A stretch of 16,296 nucleotides of DNA from Acetobacteraceae bacterium (GCA_025356735.1 JANXRT010000097.1:1-16296), one strand, 5' to 3'. Shown: positions 6,676-14,606, counted from the stretch's first letter. Made by a program: numbers and translations. The notes: a model not told the origin generated them from the sequence alone.

Positions 6676-8277
6676 ATGCAGGTAAAACAAGCCGCCACCA
6701 ACCGCGCCGACGCCGCCTATCTTTACGACAAGCTTCAGGAGCGCATCCTGGCGCGCGATCAGATCGGCGCCAGCGAGACCTATTACGACCTGCTGCGTGC
6801 CGGCCGGCCGGTTCGCGAGATCATGGCGGAAGGCATCCGCATCCATGCGCCCTACACCCACGTGCCGTATCACGAGCGCATCGACGACGGCTTCGTCAAT
6901 TTCGTCAACAACGACCACTGCCTGCTGAGCGCCCGCGCCGGGCTGCACCTCGCCCGCATGATGCCCGATCGCCTCGCCGCCCTGCCGATGGCGCAGACCA
7001 TCTGGTACATCCCGACCGGCCTCGACATCTGGAACCAGAAGATCGGCCGCGCGCCCGGCCACTACACCCGCGCCTACAAGACCCAGCCCGGCAACCCGGT
7101 GGCGCCGCAGGTGTTCTGGCAGGACCAGACGCCCGAGCGCCTCGACGGGCCGTTGCGCGACCGGCTCAACCATTGGATGACGCTGGTCCACCGCGGCCAA
7201 GTGATCGACGCCTACCGCGTCTTCCTCGGCCTGATGGAGGACACCGCCAACCGCCGCGAGGTGCTGGCCGAGCTGGTGTTCGCGGGCATGATCGACCTGC
7301 AGGACCGCGTTCTGCACAACCGCTCCTACACAACCGGTCACAAATCCTACCGCGCCCGCGCCACGGTCGAGATCGGCCACGCGCTCGGCTGGGAAAACGC
7401 GCACGACGTGATCTACGCCGGCGCGCTCGATATCGCCGTCGGGCCACGCTGGTACTCGACCTACGAGATGGCGAGCAACGCCGTGATGCAATACATTGAG
7501 GGCATCGAGCTGCACGCCGTGCCCTACAGCGGCACCACCCCGCGTGAGCGCGAGGTCCTGACCCAGACCGCCAGCCTGTCCGACATCGAGCAGGATGAGC
7601 TGGTTTCCATCCTGACCGACGAGCCCGAGTCCGCCTACATCGAGGCGATCAGCAAGCTGCTGCTGGCGGGGAAGGGACCCCGGCAAATCCTCGACGCGAT
7701 CCAGGTCGCCGCCGCCCGCATCCTGACCCGGACGCAGATACAAACCAACTTCTCGGTGCCCCAGCACTGCTACGAATACTGCAACACGCTGGCCTGGTTC
7801 TACGACAACTTCGAGCATCCGCAGCGGCTCAAGCTGCTCTACGTCGCCGCCTCGTTCGTCAACCGCAACGCGCATCACCAGCGCCATACCGGCGACGGGG
7901 AACCGGTGACGATCTGCGCGCCCGGCGGCGCCGACCGGCTATCGTCGAACCAGTTGCTCGACCGCATCGACGGCGCCATCACCGGGCTGGATGGTCCGGA
8001 AGGCAGCGCCTGGATCCGAGCCTATCTCGACAGCGGCGCCGACCGGGTCACGCTCGTCGATCGGCTCGGCCTGGTCGCGACGCGGCTCGGCAACGATCCG
8101 CACAACCAGGAGATCGCCCAGTGCCTGCTGGAGGATTACCGCAAGAACCCAGCCGGCCATGACCGCGACCATCTGTTATTTGCTTGTGCCCAGCATACTG
8201 CGACGCACCGGAAATACGGCGACACAATGGAAGCGGCGCGCCGATTCGGCGAGGCTATGGGGGTGGCTGTTCAATAA
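6676..8277 (+). CDS. Uncharacterised 533-aa soluble protein, family not recognised
   Basis: I do not recognise this family with confidence. The protein appears largely alpha-helical and soluble, with no signal peptide and no membrane helix. It is rich in His, Tyr and Trp: notable clusters are IHAPYTHVPYHE (56-67), NNDHC (78-82), HNRSYTTGHKSY (214-225), VPQHCYEYCN (361-370) and RNAHHQRH (397-404). LLRAGRPVREIMAEGI (39-54) resembles LLLAGKGPRQILDAIQ (328-343), so the chain may be two copies of one helical unit. The clustered His and acidic residues could bind a metal, and a distant likeness to questin-oxidase-like (DUF4243) proteins crossed my mind but is not demonstrable here. The ATG has GAGGGG about 10 nt upstream. 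It appears monocistronic, with the CelD-like gene 79 bp before and a hairpin repeat after it. Confidence 0.9.
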   Translation: MQVKQAATNRADAAYLYDKLQERILARDQIGASETYYDLLRAGRPVREIMAEGIRIHAPYTHVPYHERIDDGFVNFVNNDHCLLSARAGLHLARMMPDRLAALPMAQTIWYIPTGLDIWNQKIGRAPGHYTRAYKTQPGNPVAPQVFWQDQTPERLDGPLRDRLNHWMTLVHRGQVIDAYRVFLGLMEDTANRREVLAELVFAGMIDLQDRVLHNRSYTTGHKSYRARATVEIGHALGWENAHDVIYAGALDIAVGPRWYSTYEMASNAVMQYIEGIELHAVPYSGTTPREREVLTQTASLSDIEQDELVSILTDEPESAYIEAISKLLLAGKGPRQILDAIQVAAARILTRTQIQTNFSVPQHCYEYCNTLAWFYDNFEHPQRLKLLYVAASFVNRNAHHQRHTGDGEPVTICAPGGADRLSSNQLLDRIDGAITGLDGPEGSAWIRAYLDSGADRVTLVDRLGLVATRLGNDPHNQEIAQCLLEDYRKNPAGHDRDHLLFACAQHTATHRKYGDTMEAARRFGEAMGVAVQ

Positions 8278-8317
8278 TACCTGGCGCGGCAAGTTCTGAT
8301 CGTTGCAAAGCAAGCAT

Positions 8318-8355
8318 GGGGCTCTGCCCCAAACCCCGCCAGGGTAGCGCCCTGG
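8318..8355. repeat. REP-like double hairpin after the 533-aa gene
   Basis: Two neighbouring short stem-loops, GGGGC-TCT-GCCCC (8318-8330) and CCAGGG-TAGCG-CCCTGG (8339-8355), are joined by AAACCCCG. From memory this block (gggctctgcccc aaaccccgccaggg) is a widespread intergenic repeat in Rhodospirillales/Acetobacteraceae genomes; the second arm here is degenerate. No T-tract follows, so a Rho-independent terminator is unlikely. The rest of the 8278-8422 gap is AT-richer and holds no gene I can support. Confidence 0.6.
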
Positions 8356-8422
8356 AGCGCATTCATTAGATAGGGATTTCAAAAATGCCTACGGCGTTTG
8401 GTGTCATTGCGGAGTGTTCGAC

Positions 8423-8754
8423 TTGGAGAATGAAAAAGGCTTAACGAGAGTTTCATCGGCGGACTTGGCCACCTACCGAGCTCGCGATGAGGACAGAACC
8501 GATTTCGCGCGGGTACGAGCCGAAACCGAGGCCGATATCGAGCGTGATATCGCGAGCGATCCGGACTTCAAGAGCGTGCCAGAAAACTGGTACTTACAGG
8601 CCAAACTCGTAATGCCAAAATCCAAGCAGCTGCTGTCGTTGGGCTCGATAACGACGTCGTCGATTGGTTCAAACAAGAAGGGCCAGGCTATCAAACCCGC
8701 ATCAATGCCGCGCTGCGCGCGTTCATCGACCAGGACGCAAAAAAGCGAGCTTAA
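8423..8754 (+). pseudogene. Frameshifted BrnA/DUF4415-family antitoxin relic
   Basis: The first frame reads the usual N-terminal part of a BrnA-type antitoxin: a VSSADLATYRARDEDRTDF segment, then EADIERDIASDPDF, then AKLVMPKSKQLLSL. After TTG at 8639-8641 the family continues in the next frame with LDNDVVDWFKQEGPGYQTRI and NAALRAFIDQD, ending at TAA 8752-8754. One missing base near 8641-8642 explains the break; restoring it gives about 110 aa, the normal length. I start it at TTG 8423 because GGAG (8411-8414) lies 8 nt upstream; GTG 8414 is the alternative. BrnA dimers bind DNA through this ribbon-helix-helix C-terminus and neutralise BrnT. No BrnT-like gene is seen upstream, so the system is incomplete. 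Its GC is visibly lower than its neighbours. It ends overlapping the convergent SDR gene by 4 bp. Confidence 0.82.
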
Positions 8755-9542
8755 ACCACCGGCGACGCGCCGCCATCGACGTTGATCGCGGTGCCGGTGA
8801 TGTAGCCGCCTTCCTCCGAGCACAGCAGGCAGGCCATGGCGGCAAACTCCTCGGCCCGGCCAAGCCGACCCAGCGGCACGTTGGCGCCAAGCTTAGCCGC
8901 GTAGTCATCGAAGCTGGTGTTAGCGCCCTCGGCTACCTGGGCATCATGGCGGCGAACCCACTGGTCGCTGACGATCACGCCGACGAGCAAGGCGTTGACC
9001 AGCACGTTGAAGGGCGCGCCTTCGCCGGCCAGCACCTTGGTCAGCGCCATGCCCGCAGCGCGTGACACCACCGTGGGTGCGCCGTTGGCTCTTGGCGCCT
9101 TGGCGCCGATGTTGAGTACGTTGATGATCCGGCCCCAGCGCCGCTCCTGCATCCGCGGCATCGCCAGCCGGCACAATCGGATGGCGGCAAACAGCTTCAG
9201 GTCGAGGTCGTCTTGCCACATTTCGTCGGTGATCTCGCCGAACGGCATGGCGCGCGAGATGCCGGCGTTGTTGACCAGGATGTCGATGCGGCCGAACTCC
9301 GCCATCGCCGCCTCATAGCCGCGCCGTACATCGTCTGCCTTCGACACGTCGCAGGCGAAGGCGGCGACCCGGCCCTGTGCGGTGGCACCAATCGTGCGCC
9401 TTGCCTGATCAAGGTTTTCCGGGTTGCGTGCGAGAATTACCACGTTGGCACCGCTGGCGGCAAACCGCGTCGCCATGGCGAGGCCGAGGCCCTTGCTGCC
9501 GCCGGTGATCAGCGCGTTGCGACCGGCAAGGCTGATTTGCAT
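8751..9542 (-). CDS. Short-chain dehydrogenase/reductase family protein, atypical active site
   Basis: This 263-aa protein has the Rossmann fold of the classical SDR family: TGGSKGLG at 13-20 for the dinucleotide, a cofactor-region CDV at 64-66, NNAG at 91-94, and the C-terminal ITGTAINVDGG near 248-258. The catalytic positions are unusual. Aligning by eye, the Asn of the tetrad falls on Lys117, the Ser on Asn144, the Tyr on Thr157 (PTVVSRAAG) and the Lys on Arg161. It therefore either uses other chemistry or binds NAD(P) without classical reduction. The ATG has AGGA 6 nt upstream (9549-9552). It follows the RND operon on the same strand after 84 bp, but has its own palindromes upstream and may be separately controlled. 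Superfamily is certain; activity is not. Confidence 0.92.
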   Translation of the reverse strand: MQISLAGRNALITGGSKGLGLAMATRFAASGANVVILARNPENLDQARRTIGATAQGRVAAFACDVSKADDVRRGYEAAMAEFGRIDILVNNAGISRAMPFGEITDEMWQDDLDLKLFAAIRLCRLAMPRMQERRWGRIINVLNIGAKAPRANGAPTVVSRAAGMALTKVLAGEGAPFNVLVNALLVGVIVSDQWVRRHDAQVAEGANTSFDDYAAKLGANVPLGRLGRAEEFAAMACLLCSEEGGYITGTAINVDGGASPVV

Positions 9543-9567
9543 GGTGCTTCCTTTTAGATAATGGGTT

Positions 9568-9598
9568 CTAAGGACTTGCCCTTAGTGGGTCCACTGAG
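9568..9598. promoter_or_regulatory. Overlapping palindromes upstream of the SDR gene
   Basis: Two inverted repeats overlap. CTAAGG (9568-9573) pairs with CCTTAG (9580-9585) around 6 nt, and CTTAGTGG (9581-9588) pairs with CCACTGAG (9591-9598) around GT, with one wobble. They share CTTAG, so only one can form at a time. They lie 26-56 bp before the SDR start and 29 bp after the RND pump stop. An operator for the SDR gene is the likeliest role; a terminator is less likely because no T-tract follows. Confidence 0.4.
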
Positions 9599-9606
9599 TT
9601 CAAGCG

Positions 9607-9617
9607 GGGGCAGAGCC
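9607..9617 (-). repeat. Short inverted copy of the REP-like core
   Basis: On the minus strand this reads GGCTCTGCCCC, identical over 11 bp to 8320-8330 of the hairpin repeat but in the opposite orientation. The remainder of the repeat is missing or unrecognisable, so it may be a remnant or coincidence. Confidence 0.35.
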
Positions 9618-9626
9618 TCGGCCTAG

Positions 9627-12600
9627 CTAATCCGCGGCCGCCCCAAGCTTATCAGCCAGAGTCGGCACTTGCTGCGGCTTCGACGAAAGCCGGCGCTGCA
9701 ACCGCGAAAGGTAAAGATAAACTACAGGCGTCGTGTACAACGTCAGCACCTGGCTGACGATCAGCCCGCCCACCATCGCAAACCCGAGCGGCCGGCGCAG
9801 TTCCGACCCGGCGCCGGTGCCGAGCATCAGCGGCAAGCCCGACAGCAGCGCCGCCATGGTGGTCATCAGGATCGGCCGGAAGCGCAGCAGGCAAGCCTCC
9901 CGGATCGCGTCGAACGTGGACTTGCCGTCGCGCCGCTCGGCGGTGATGGCGAAATCCACCATCATGATGCCGTTCTTCTTGACGATGCCGATCAGCAGGA
10001 TAATGCCGATCAGCGCGATGACCGACAGATCAAACCCCGCCACCATCAGCATCAGCAGCGCGCCGACGCCGGCCGAGGGTAGGGTAGAGAGGATCGTCAG
10101 CGGCAAGATGTAGCTTTCGTACAGGATGCCGAGAATGATGTAGACCGCGATCAGCGCCGCGGCGATCAGATAGGGCTGGCTGGCGAGCGAGGTCTGGAAC
10201 GCCTGGGCGGTGCCCTGAAACGTGCCGCGGAGCGTGATCGGCGCGCCGATGCGCAGCATCTCGGCGTTGATCGCCTCAACCGCATCGCCGAGCGCCGCGC
10301 CCTGGGCCAGGTTGAACGACAGCGTCACCGCCGGAAACTGGCTCTGGTGGCTGATCAGCAATGGCCGCACCGGGCTGGAATCGACCTTGACGAACGTCGA
10401 TAGCGGCACCGGCTGGCCGGCGCTAGATTTGACATAGAGCTTGTCGAGCGCATCGAGGCTGCCCTGCTGCTCGGGCGTCACCTCCAGGATCAGCTTGTAG
10501 GTGTTGAGCTGGGTGAAGAACTGAGTCACCTGGCGCTGACCGAAGGCGTCGTACAGCGTATCGTCGATGACCTGCGGCTGAATGCCGAAGCGCGCCGCCT
10601 GGTCGCGGTCGATGGTCAGGATCGCCGTGGTGCCGGAAACCTGCTGGTCGCTGGCGACGTCGCGCAGCATCGGCAGCGCCTGCAGCCGCGCCAGTATCTT
10701 CGGCGACCACTGGTAAAGCTCGTCGAGGTCGGAGCCCTGCAGCGTGTATTGGTACTGGGTTCGCGCCAGCCTTCCGCCGACATTGATATCCTGCGCCGCC
10801 TGCATGAACAGTTTCACGCCCGCGACCCTTGTCGCCGCGCCGCGCAGGCGCGCGATGATCTCCTGCACCCCCGAATGGCGGTCCGCGAACGGCTTCAATC
10901 CAATGAAAAAGCGCCCGTTGTTGGCAGTCTGGCCACCAAAGCCGCCACCGACGGACGAGGCATAGCCGTCGATGTCCGGATCGGCGCCGATGACCTTGCC
11001 GACTTCCATCTGCAACCGCGACATCTCGGCGAACGACACGTCCTGCGCGCCCTCGGTGACGCCGATGATCAGCCCGACATCCTGCGGCGGGAAGAAGCCC
11101 TTTGGTATCTGGATATACAGGAACACCGTTAGCGCCAGGGTGCCTAGGAACACCATCAGCGTGATGAACTGAAAGCGCAGCGCGACATCGAGCGTGCGGC
11201 GATAGAAGCCCAGCATGCCGTCGAAGAACCGCTCGATCGCGCGATACAGGAAGCCATGCCGACGGCCATCATGGCGCAGGAATCGCGCGCACATCATCGG
11301 CGTCAGGGTCAACGACACGAACGCCGAGATGACGACGGCAACGGCGACCGTGACCGCAAATTCCCGGAACAACCGCCCGACGATGCCACCCATCAACAAC
11401 AAGGGAATAAACACGGCGATCAGCGACAGGCTGATCGAGACGATGGTGAAGCCGATCTCGCCGGCGCCCTTCAGCGCCGCCTGGGCCGGTTTCATGCCCT
11501 CCTCGATATGCCGGAAGATGTTTTCCAGCATGACGATGGCGTCATCGACGACGAAGCCGACCGAGATCGTCAGCGCCATCAGCGACAGGTTGTTGAGGCT
11601 GAAGTTGAACAGGTACATCGCGGCGAAAGTCGAGATGATGGCGATCGGCACCGTCACCGCGGGAATGATCGTCGCCCAGAAATTGCGCAGGAACAGGAAG
11701 ATGACCATCACCACCAGGGCGCAGGACAGCAGCAGCGTGAACTGCACGTCGTGCACCGAGGCGCGGATGGTCTGGGTGCGATCGACCACGGTGTTGACTT
11801 TGATCGAGGGCGGAATCGCCGCCTCCAGCCGCGGCAGGGCGGCGTTGATCTTGTCCACCGTCTCGATGACGTTGGCACCCGGCTGCTTGAACACCAGCAG
11901 GATGATACCGCGCTTGCCGTTCTGCCAGCCGCCAAGCTGGTTGTTTTCGGCATCGTCCACGGCTCGGCCGATGTCGCGCACGCGGATCGGCGCGCCCTGG
12001 TGATAGGCCAGCACGACGTTGTCGAACTCCGCCGCCCGCGTCAGCTGGTCGTTGTCGTAGATCGTGTAGTTGCGGGCCGCCCCGTTGACCGCACCCTTGG
12101 CGCCGTCGAGCGTGGCGTTGGTCAGCACCTGGCGAACGTCCTCCAGCGTCATGCCCATGGCGGCGAGCTTGGCCGGATCGACCTGCACCCGCACCGATCG
12201 CTTCTGCTCGCCGCCGATCAGCACCTGAGACACGCCGGCGATCTGACTGATCTGCTGGCTGAGGATGCTGTCAGCGTACTCGTCCATGTCGATCAGCGGC
12301 ATCGCATCGCTCTGCACCGCCAGGATCATGATCGGACTGTCGGCTGGATTGACCTTAAAGTAGTTGGGCGGGCTCGGCAGGTTCTTCGGCAGCTGGCCGC
12401 CGGCAGCGTTGATCGCCGCCTGCACGTCGCCGGCCGCCGCATCGATGTTGCGGTCGAGGTCGAACTGGATCGCCACCTGCGCGGTGCCGAGCAGGCTGAC
12501 CGAGGTCATCTGCGAGATGCCGGCGATCTGGGCGAACTGGCGTTCCAGCGGCTGCGCCACCGACGAGGCCATGGTTTCCGGGCTGGCCCCGGGCAGCCGG

Positions 12601-12746
12601 CCGGTGACCACGATGGTCTGGAACTCGACCCTCGGCAGCGGGGCGACGGCCAGCAGCGGATAGGCCGCGAGCCCGACCAGCAGCAGTGCCGCCATCAGCA
12701 GCGAGGTCGCGACCGGGCGCTGGATAAAGGGTGTGGAGACACTCAC
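9627..12746 (-). CDS. RND (HAE1) efflux pump permease, MdtC-like
   Basis: This 1039-aa inner-membrane proton-driven exporter is full length for the family. The N-terminus (FIQRPVATSLLMAALLLVG) and the periplasmic stretch LPGASPETMASSVAQPLERQ closely resemble MdtB/MdtC, as does SLNNLSLMALTISVGFVVDD. Asp401-Asp402 of the proton relay are present, and the partner Lys lies in the GIVKKNGIMMVDFA helix near the C-terminus. It is expected to form a trimer, take up hydrophobic compounds, bile-salt-like molecules or metabolites, and pass them to the adaptor and an outer-membrane channel. The start is GTG 12746, and GTGA overlaps the adaptor stop by 4 bp, indicating translational coupling. Only one pump gene is present, unlike the MdtB-MdtC pair, and no TolC-type gene is in the window. 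Confidence 0.97.
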   Translation of the reverse strand: MSVSTPFIQRPVATSLLMAALLLVGLAAYPLLAVAPLPRVEFQTIVVTGRLPGASPETMASSVAQPLERQFAQIAGISQMTSVSLLGTAQVAIQFDLDRNIDAAAGDVQAAINAAGGQLPKNLPSPPNYFKVNPADSPIMILAVQSDAMPLIDMDEYADSILSQQISQIAGVSQVLIGGEQKRSVRVQVDPAKLAAMGMTLEDVRQVLTNATLDGAKGAVNGAARNYTIYDNDQLTRAAEFDNVVLAYHQGAPIRVRDIGRAVDDAENNQLGGWQNGKRGIILLVFKQPGANVIETVDKINAALPRLEAAIPPSIKVNTVVDRTQTIRASVHDVQFTLLLSCALVVMVIFLFLRNFWATIIPAVTVPIAIISTFAAMYLFNFSLNNLSLMALTISVGFVVDDAIVMLENIFRHIEEGMKPAQAALKGAGEIGFTIVSISLSLIAVFIPLLLMGGIVGRLFREFAVTVAVAVVISAFVSLTLTPMMCARFLRHDGRRHGFLYRAIERFFDGMLGFYRRTLDVALRFQFITLMVFLGTLALTVFLYIQIPKGFFPPQDVGLIIGVTEGAQDVSFAEMSRLQMEVGKVIGADPDIDGYASSVGGGFGGQTANNGRFFIGLKPFADRHSGVQEIIARLRGAATRVAGVKLFMQAAQDINVGGRLARTQYQYTLQGSDLDELYQWSPKILARLQALPMLRDVASDQQVSGTTAILTIDRDQAARFGIQPQVIDDTLYDAFGQRQVTQFFTQLNTYKLILEVTPEQQGSLDALDKLYVKSSAGQPVPLSTFVKVDSSPVRPLLISHQSQFPAVTLSFNLAQGAALGDAVEAINAEMLRIGAPITLRGTFQGTAQAFQTSLASQPYLIAAALIAVYIILGILYESYILPLTILSTLPSAGVGALLMLMVAGFDLSVIALIGIILLIGIVKKNGIMMVDFAITAERRDGKSTFDAIREACLLRFRPILMTTMAALLSGLPLMLGTGAGSELRRPLGFAMVGGLIVSQVLTLYTTPVVYLYLSRLQRRLSSKPQQVPTLADKLGAAAD

Positions 12747-13897
12747 GAGCTGGCCTTCGCGGCGTCCAAGCCGGGCGGCTTGTCGATCGACACCTTCGAT
12801 CCCGCCTGAACTCGCAGATGGCCGGCCACCACCACGCGCGCATCATCGGCGATGCCGCCGGCCAGCACCGACATGCCGTTGCTTTCCTGCAGCACCGACA
12901 CATCGCGCCGCTCGATCGTGCTGTCCGGCTTGACGACATAGACATACAGCCCGGTTGGCCCGTGCTGCACCGCCGGCGTCGGCACGGTCAGCGCGTTGCG
13001 GCGCGTGTCCACCAGCAGCCTGGCGTTGACGAACTGCCCGGGCCACAGCGCATTGTCGGCATTGACGAAGGTCGCCTTCAGCTTGATCGTCCCGGTCGCC
13101 GGATCGATCGCGTTGTCGGGCGTCAGCAGCTCCCCGGTCGCCAGCTGGGTTTTGTCGTCGCCGGAGGAGGCGATCACCAAAACCTTGCCGCCGGCAGCAC
13201 CCCGTGCCGCCATCGCCTTGAGGATGGCCGACAGCTGATCCTGCGGCAGCGTGAACACAACCGAGATCGGCCTTGTCTGGGTGATGGTGACTAGGCCGGT
13301 CGCCTCGGCGGAGCGGATGAAGTTGCCGGGATCGACCAGCCTCAGGCCGACACGACCGTCGATCGGCGAGGTGATGCGGGTGAATTCCAGATTGAGACGC
13401 GCGGTGTCGATCGCGGCTGCGTCGCCCTTGAGGGTCGCCTCCATTCCCGCCGCCTGGGCCGTCACGCTCTCGACCTTCTGGCGGGAAGCCACCTCCTGGT
13501 TGGCGAGGTTGCGATACCGTGTCAAATCCGATCGGGCGCTGGTGAGCTGCGCGTCGTCGCCCGACTTCTTGGCGGTGGCCTGGTCCAGCGCCGCCTGGTA
13601 CGGCCTTGGATCGATCTCCGCCAGCAGGTCGCCGGCCTTGACCTCCTGGCCCTCGACGAAATTGACCCGGTCGAGCGTTCCATCTACCCGGGCCCGCAGC
13701 AGCACGGACCTGTAGGGCTGCACCAGGCCAAGGCCGCGCAGCAGCACCGGCACATCCTGGCGCGTAACCCCGGCCACAGACACCGGCACCGAGGCCGCCT
13801 GCGGCATCTGCGCATGGGCCGTCATCGCAGAAGCAAGCAGCAACACCATCGCAAGGAACGACCTCGGGCGGCAATCGAGGCGCGTTTTGATCTTCAT
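12743..13897 (-). CDS. RND periplasmic adaptor (membrane fusion protein), MdtA-like
   Basis: This 384-aa adaptor links the RND pump to an outer-membrane channel. It has a Sec signal ending near AHA (residue 29) with no lipobox Cys, so it is probably periplasmic or retained without lipidation. Domain order is a first lipoyl half (about 65-100, VDGTLDRVNFVEGQEVKAGDLL), an alpha-hairpin (about 101-170), a second lipoyl half (about 173-194, TRITSPIDGRVG), then the beta-barrel and membrane-proximal domains. I chose ATG 13897 over an upstream in-frame start at 13924 because AGGA lies 5 nt before it and the signal peptide begins there. It is the first gene of the two-gene efflux operon. The 130-bp gap upstream contains a small inverted repeat that could bind a regulator. 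Confidence 0.96.
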   Translation of the reverse strand: MKIKTRLDCRPRSFLAMVLLLASAMTAHAQMPQAASVPVSVAGVTRQDVPVLLRGLGLVQPYRSVLLRARVDGTLDRVNFVEGQEVKAGDLLAEIDPRPYQAALDQATAKKSGDDAQLTSARSDLTRYRNLANQEVASRQKVESVTAQAAGMEATLKGDAAAIDTARLNLEFTRITSPIDGRVGLRLVDPGNFIRSAEATGLVTITQTRPISVVFTLPQDQLSAILKAMAARGAAGGKVLVIASSGDDKTQLATGELLTPDNAIDPATGTIKLKATFVNADNALWPGQFVNARLLVDTRRNALTVPTPAVQHGPTGLYVYVVKPDSTIERRDVSVLQESNGMSVLAGGIADDARVVVAGHLRVQAGSKVSIDKPPGLDAAKASS

Positions 13898-13976
13898 CAA
13901 AGTCCTGTCGCTGCATTCAAGCACTCAAGATTGGCACTTTTCCCGAAAAAAACAGTTTCCGCCAGAACCCATTCAG

Positions 13977-13995
13977 CATTATCGCCGATTTAATG
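13977..13995. promoter_or_regulatory. Inverted repeat upstream of the efflux operon
   Basis: CATTA (13977-13981) and TAATG (13991-13995) are perfect 5-bp arms 9 bp apart, 80 bp before the adaptor start and 33 bp after start of the gap. The right-hand arm of the minus strand includes GATAAT, a good -10-like hexamer, but no -35 at the correct distance. A regulator site overlapping a promoter is possible. The 13898-14027 gap also has an A7 run (13946-13952) and otherwise nothing recognisable. Confidence 0.28.
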
Positions 13996-14027
13996 TCCCC
14001 GAGCCGGGCCAAGCCGCGCCATCGGGA

Positions 14028-14606
14028 TCAGGAAGACTCCACGCCAAGCGCCTGGTGCATGCGGTGGGTCAGCACCGCGCCGTTGCGGGGCGGCAGGAAG
14101 CGTGGCACCTCGGCCGAGGAAATCCGGACCACCGCGAACAGTCTTTCGGTCCGCAGGCGCCACGCCAGGCTCTCGACCCCCGCCATTTCTGAAACATCCG
14201 CCGTCGCCAGCCAGCCGCAGGCGGCGGCAACGGCGGCCAGGTTGGTGCCAAGCCCGGTATGGCTGGTCTGTGCCCCGGTTTCGCCGAATTGCGCGTTATC
14301 CAGCACGACGACAGACAGATTATCCGGCGCCTGCGCTGCCGCGGTCGCCAGCGAGCCGATCCCCATCAGCATCTCGCCGTCGCCGGTGATCACCAGCACG
14401 CGCCGGCTCGGCTGAGCGATGGCAAGCCCAAGGCCGATCATCACCGCGCCGCCCATGGCGCCCCAAAGATAGAAATTCTCGGGCCGGTCGCCGGCGGCGC
14501 CAGCATCGTAGGTGGCCGAGCCCAAGCCGGTCACCACCAGCATTTCTCCGGGATCACGCAGGATGCGGGCGACGACGGCTCGGCGGTCGAGGAGTCCGAT
14601 GCTCAT
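14028..14606 (-). CDS. Split ThDP decarboxylase, beta (pyrophosphate-binding) subunit
   Basis: This 192-aa protein is the thiamine-diphosphate pyrophosphate-binding half of a two-chain decarboxylase like sulfopyruvate decarboxylase ComE or phosphonopyruvate decarboxylase. The cofactor motif is visible as GDGE (75-78) followed about 25 residues later by LDNAQFGETG (Asp103-Asn104), which holds the Mg2+ and diphosphate. YLWGAMGGAVMIGLGLA (47-63) is also typical. The ATG overlaps the alpha-subunit stop by 4 bp (ATGA), as expected for an obligate pair. A longer open frame running to 15302 in this frame passes through the alpha gene and is not real upstream of 14606. Substrate is not determined by sequence alone: a 3-sulfo-, 3-phospho- or other 2-oxo acid is possible. 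Confidence 0.9.
   Translation of the reverse strand: MSIGLLDRRAVVARILRDPGEMLVVTGLGSATYDAGAAGDRPENFYLWGAMGGAVMIGLGLAIAQPSRRVLVITGDGEMLMGIGSLATAAAQAPDNLSVVVLDNAQFGETGAQTSHTGLGTNLAAVAAACGWLATADVSEMAGVESLAWRLRTERLFAVVRISSAEVPRFLPPRNGAVLTHRMHQALGVESS

Noticed and set aside
6505..7887. Minus-strand open frame of 460 codons opposite the 533-aa gene
   Set aside because: Its Val/Gly/Asp/Arg-rich composition is typical of antisense shadow frames, and it overlaps both the CelD-like gene and the better supported sense gene.
8318..8355. Rho-independent terminator for the 533-aa gene
   Set aside because: The hairpins are GC-rich but have no following T-tract; a REP-like repeat explains them better.
8384..8443. 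Short frame before the antitoxin relic as a possible BrnT toxin remnant
   Set aside because: The readable peptides in all three frames show no BrnT motifs and are too short to support a call.
11256..12809. Long plus-strand open frame of 517 codons opposite the RND pump
   Set aside because: It is antisense to a clear RND gene, has low-complexity Arg/His/Asp-rich content and no domain motif; it is a GC-codon shadow.
13946..13960. T-run on the minus strand as a terminator for the decarboxylase operon
   Set aside because: The preceding sequence forms only a 3-bp stem, so the homopolymer alone is not evidence of a terminator.
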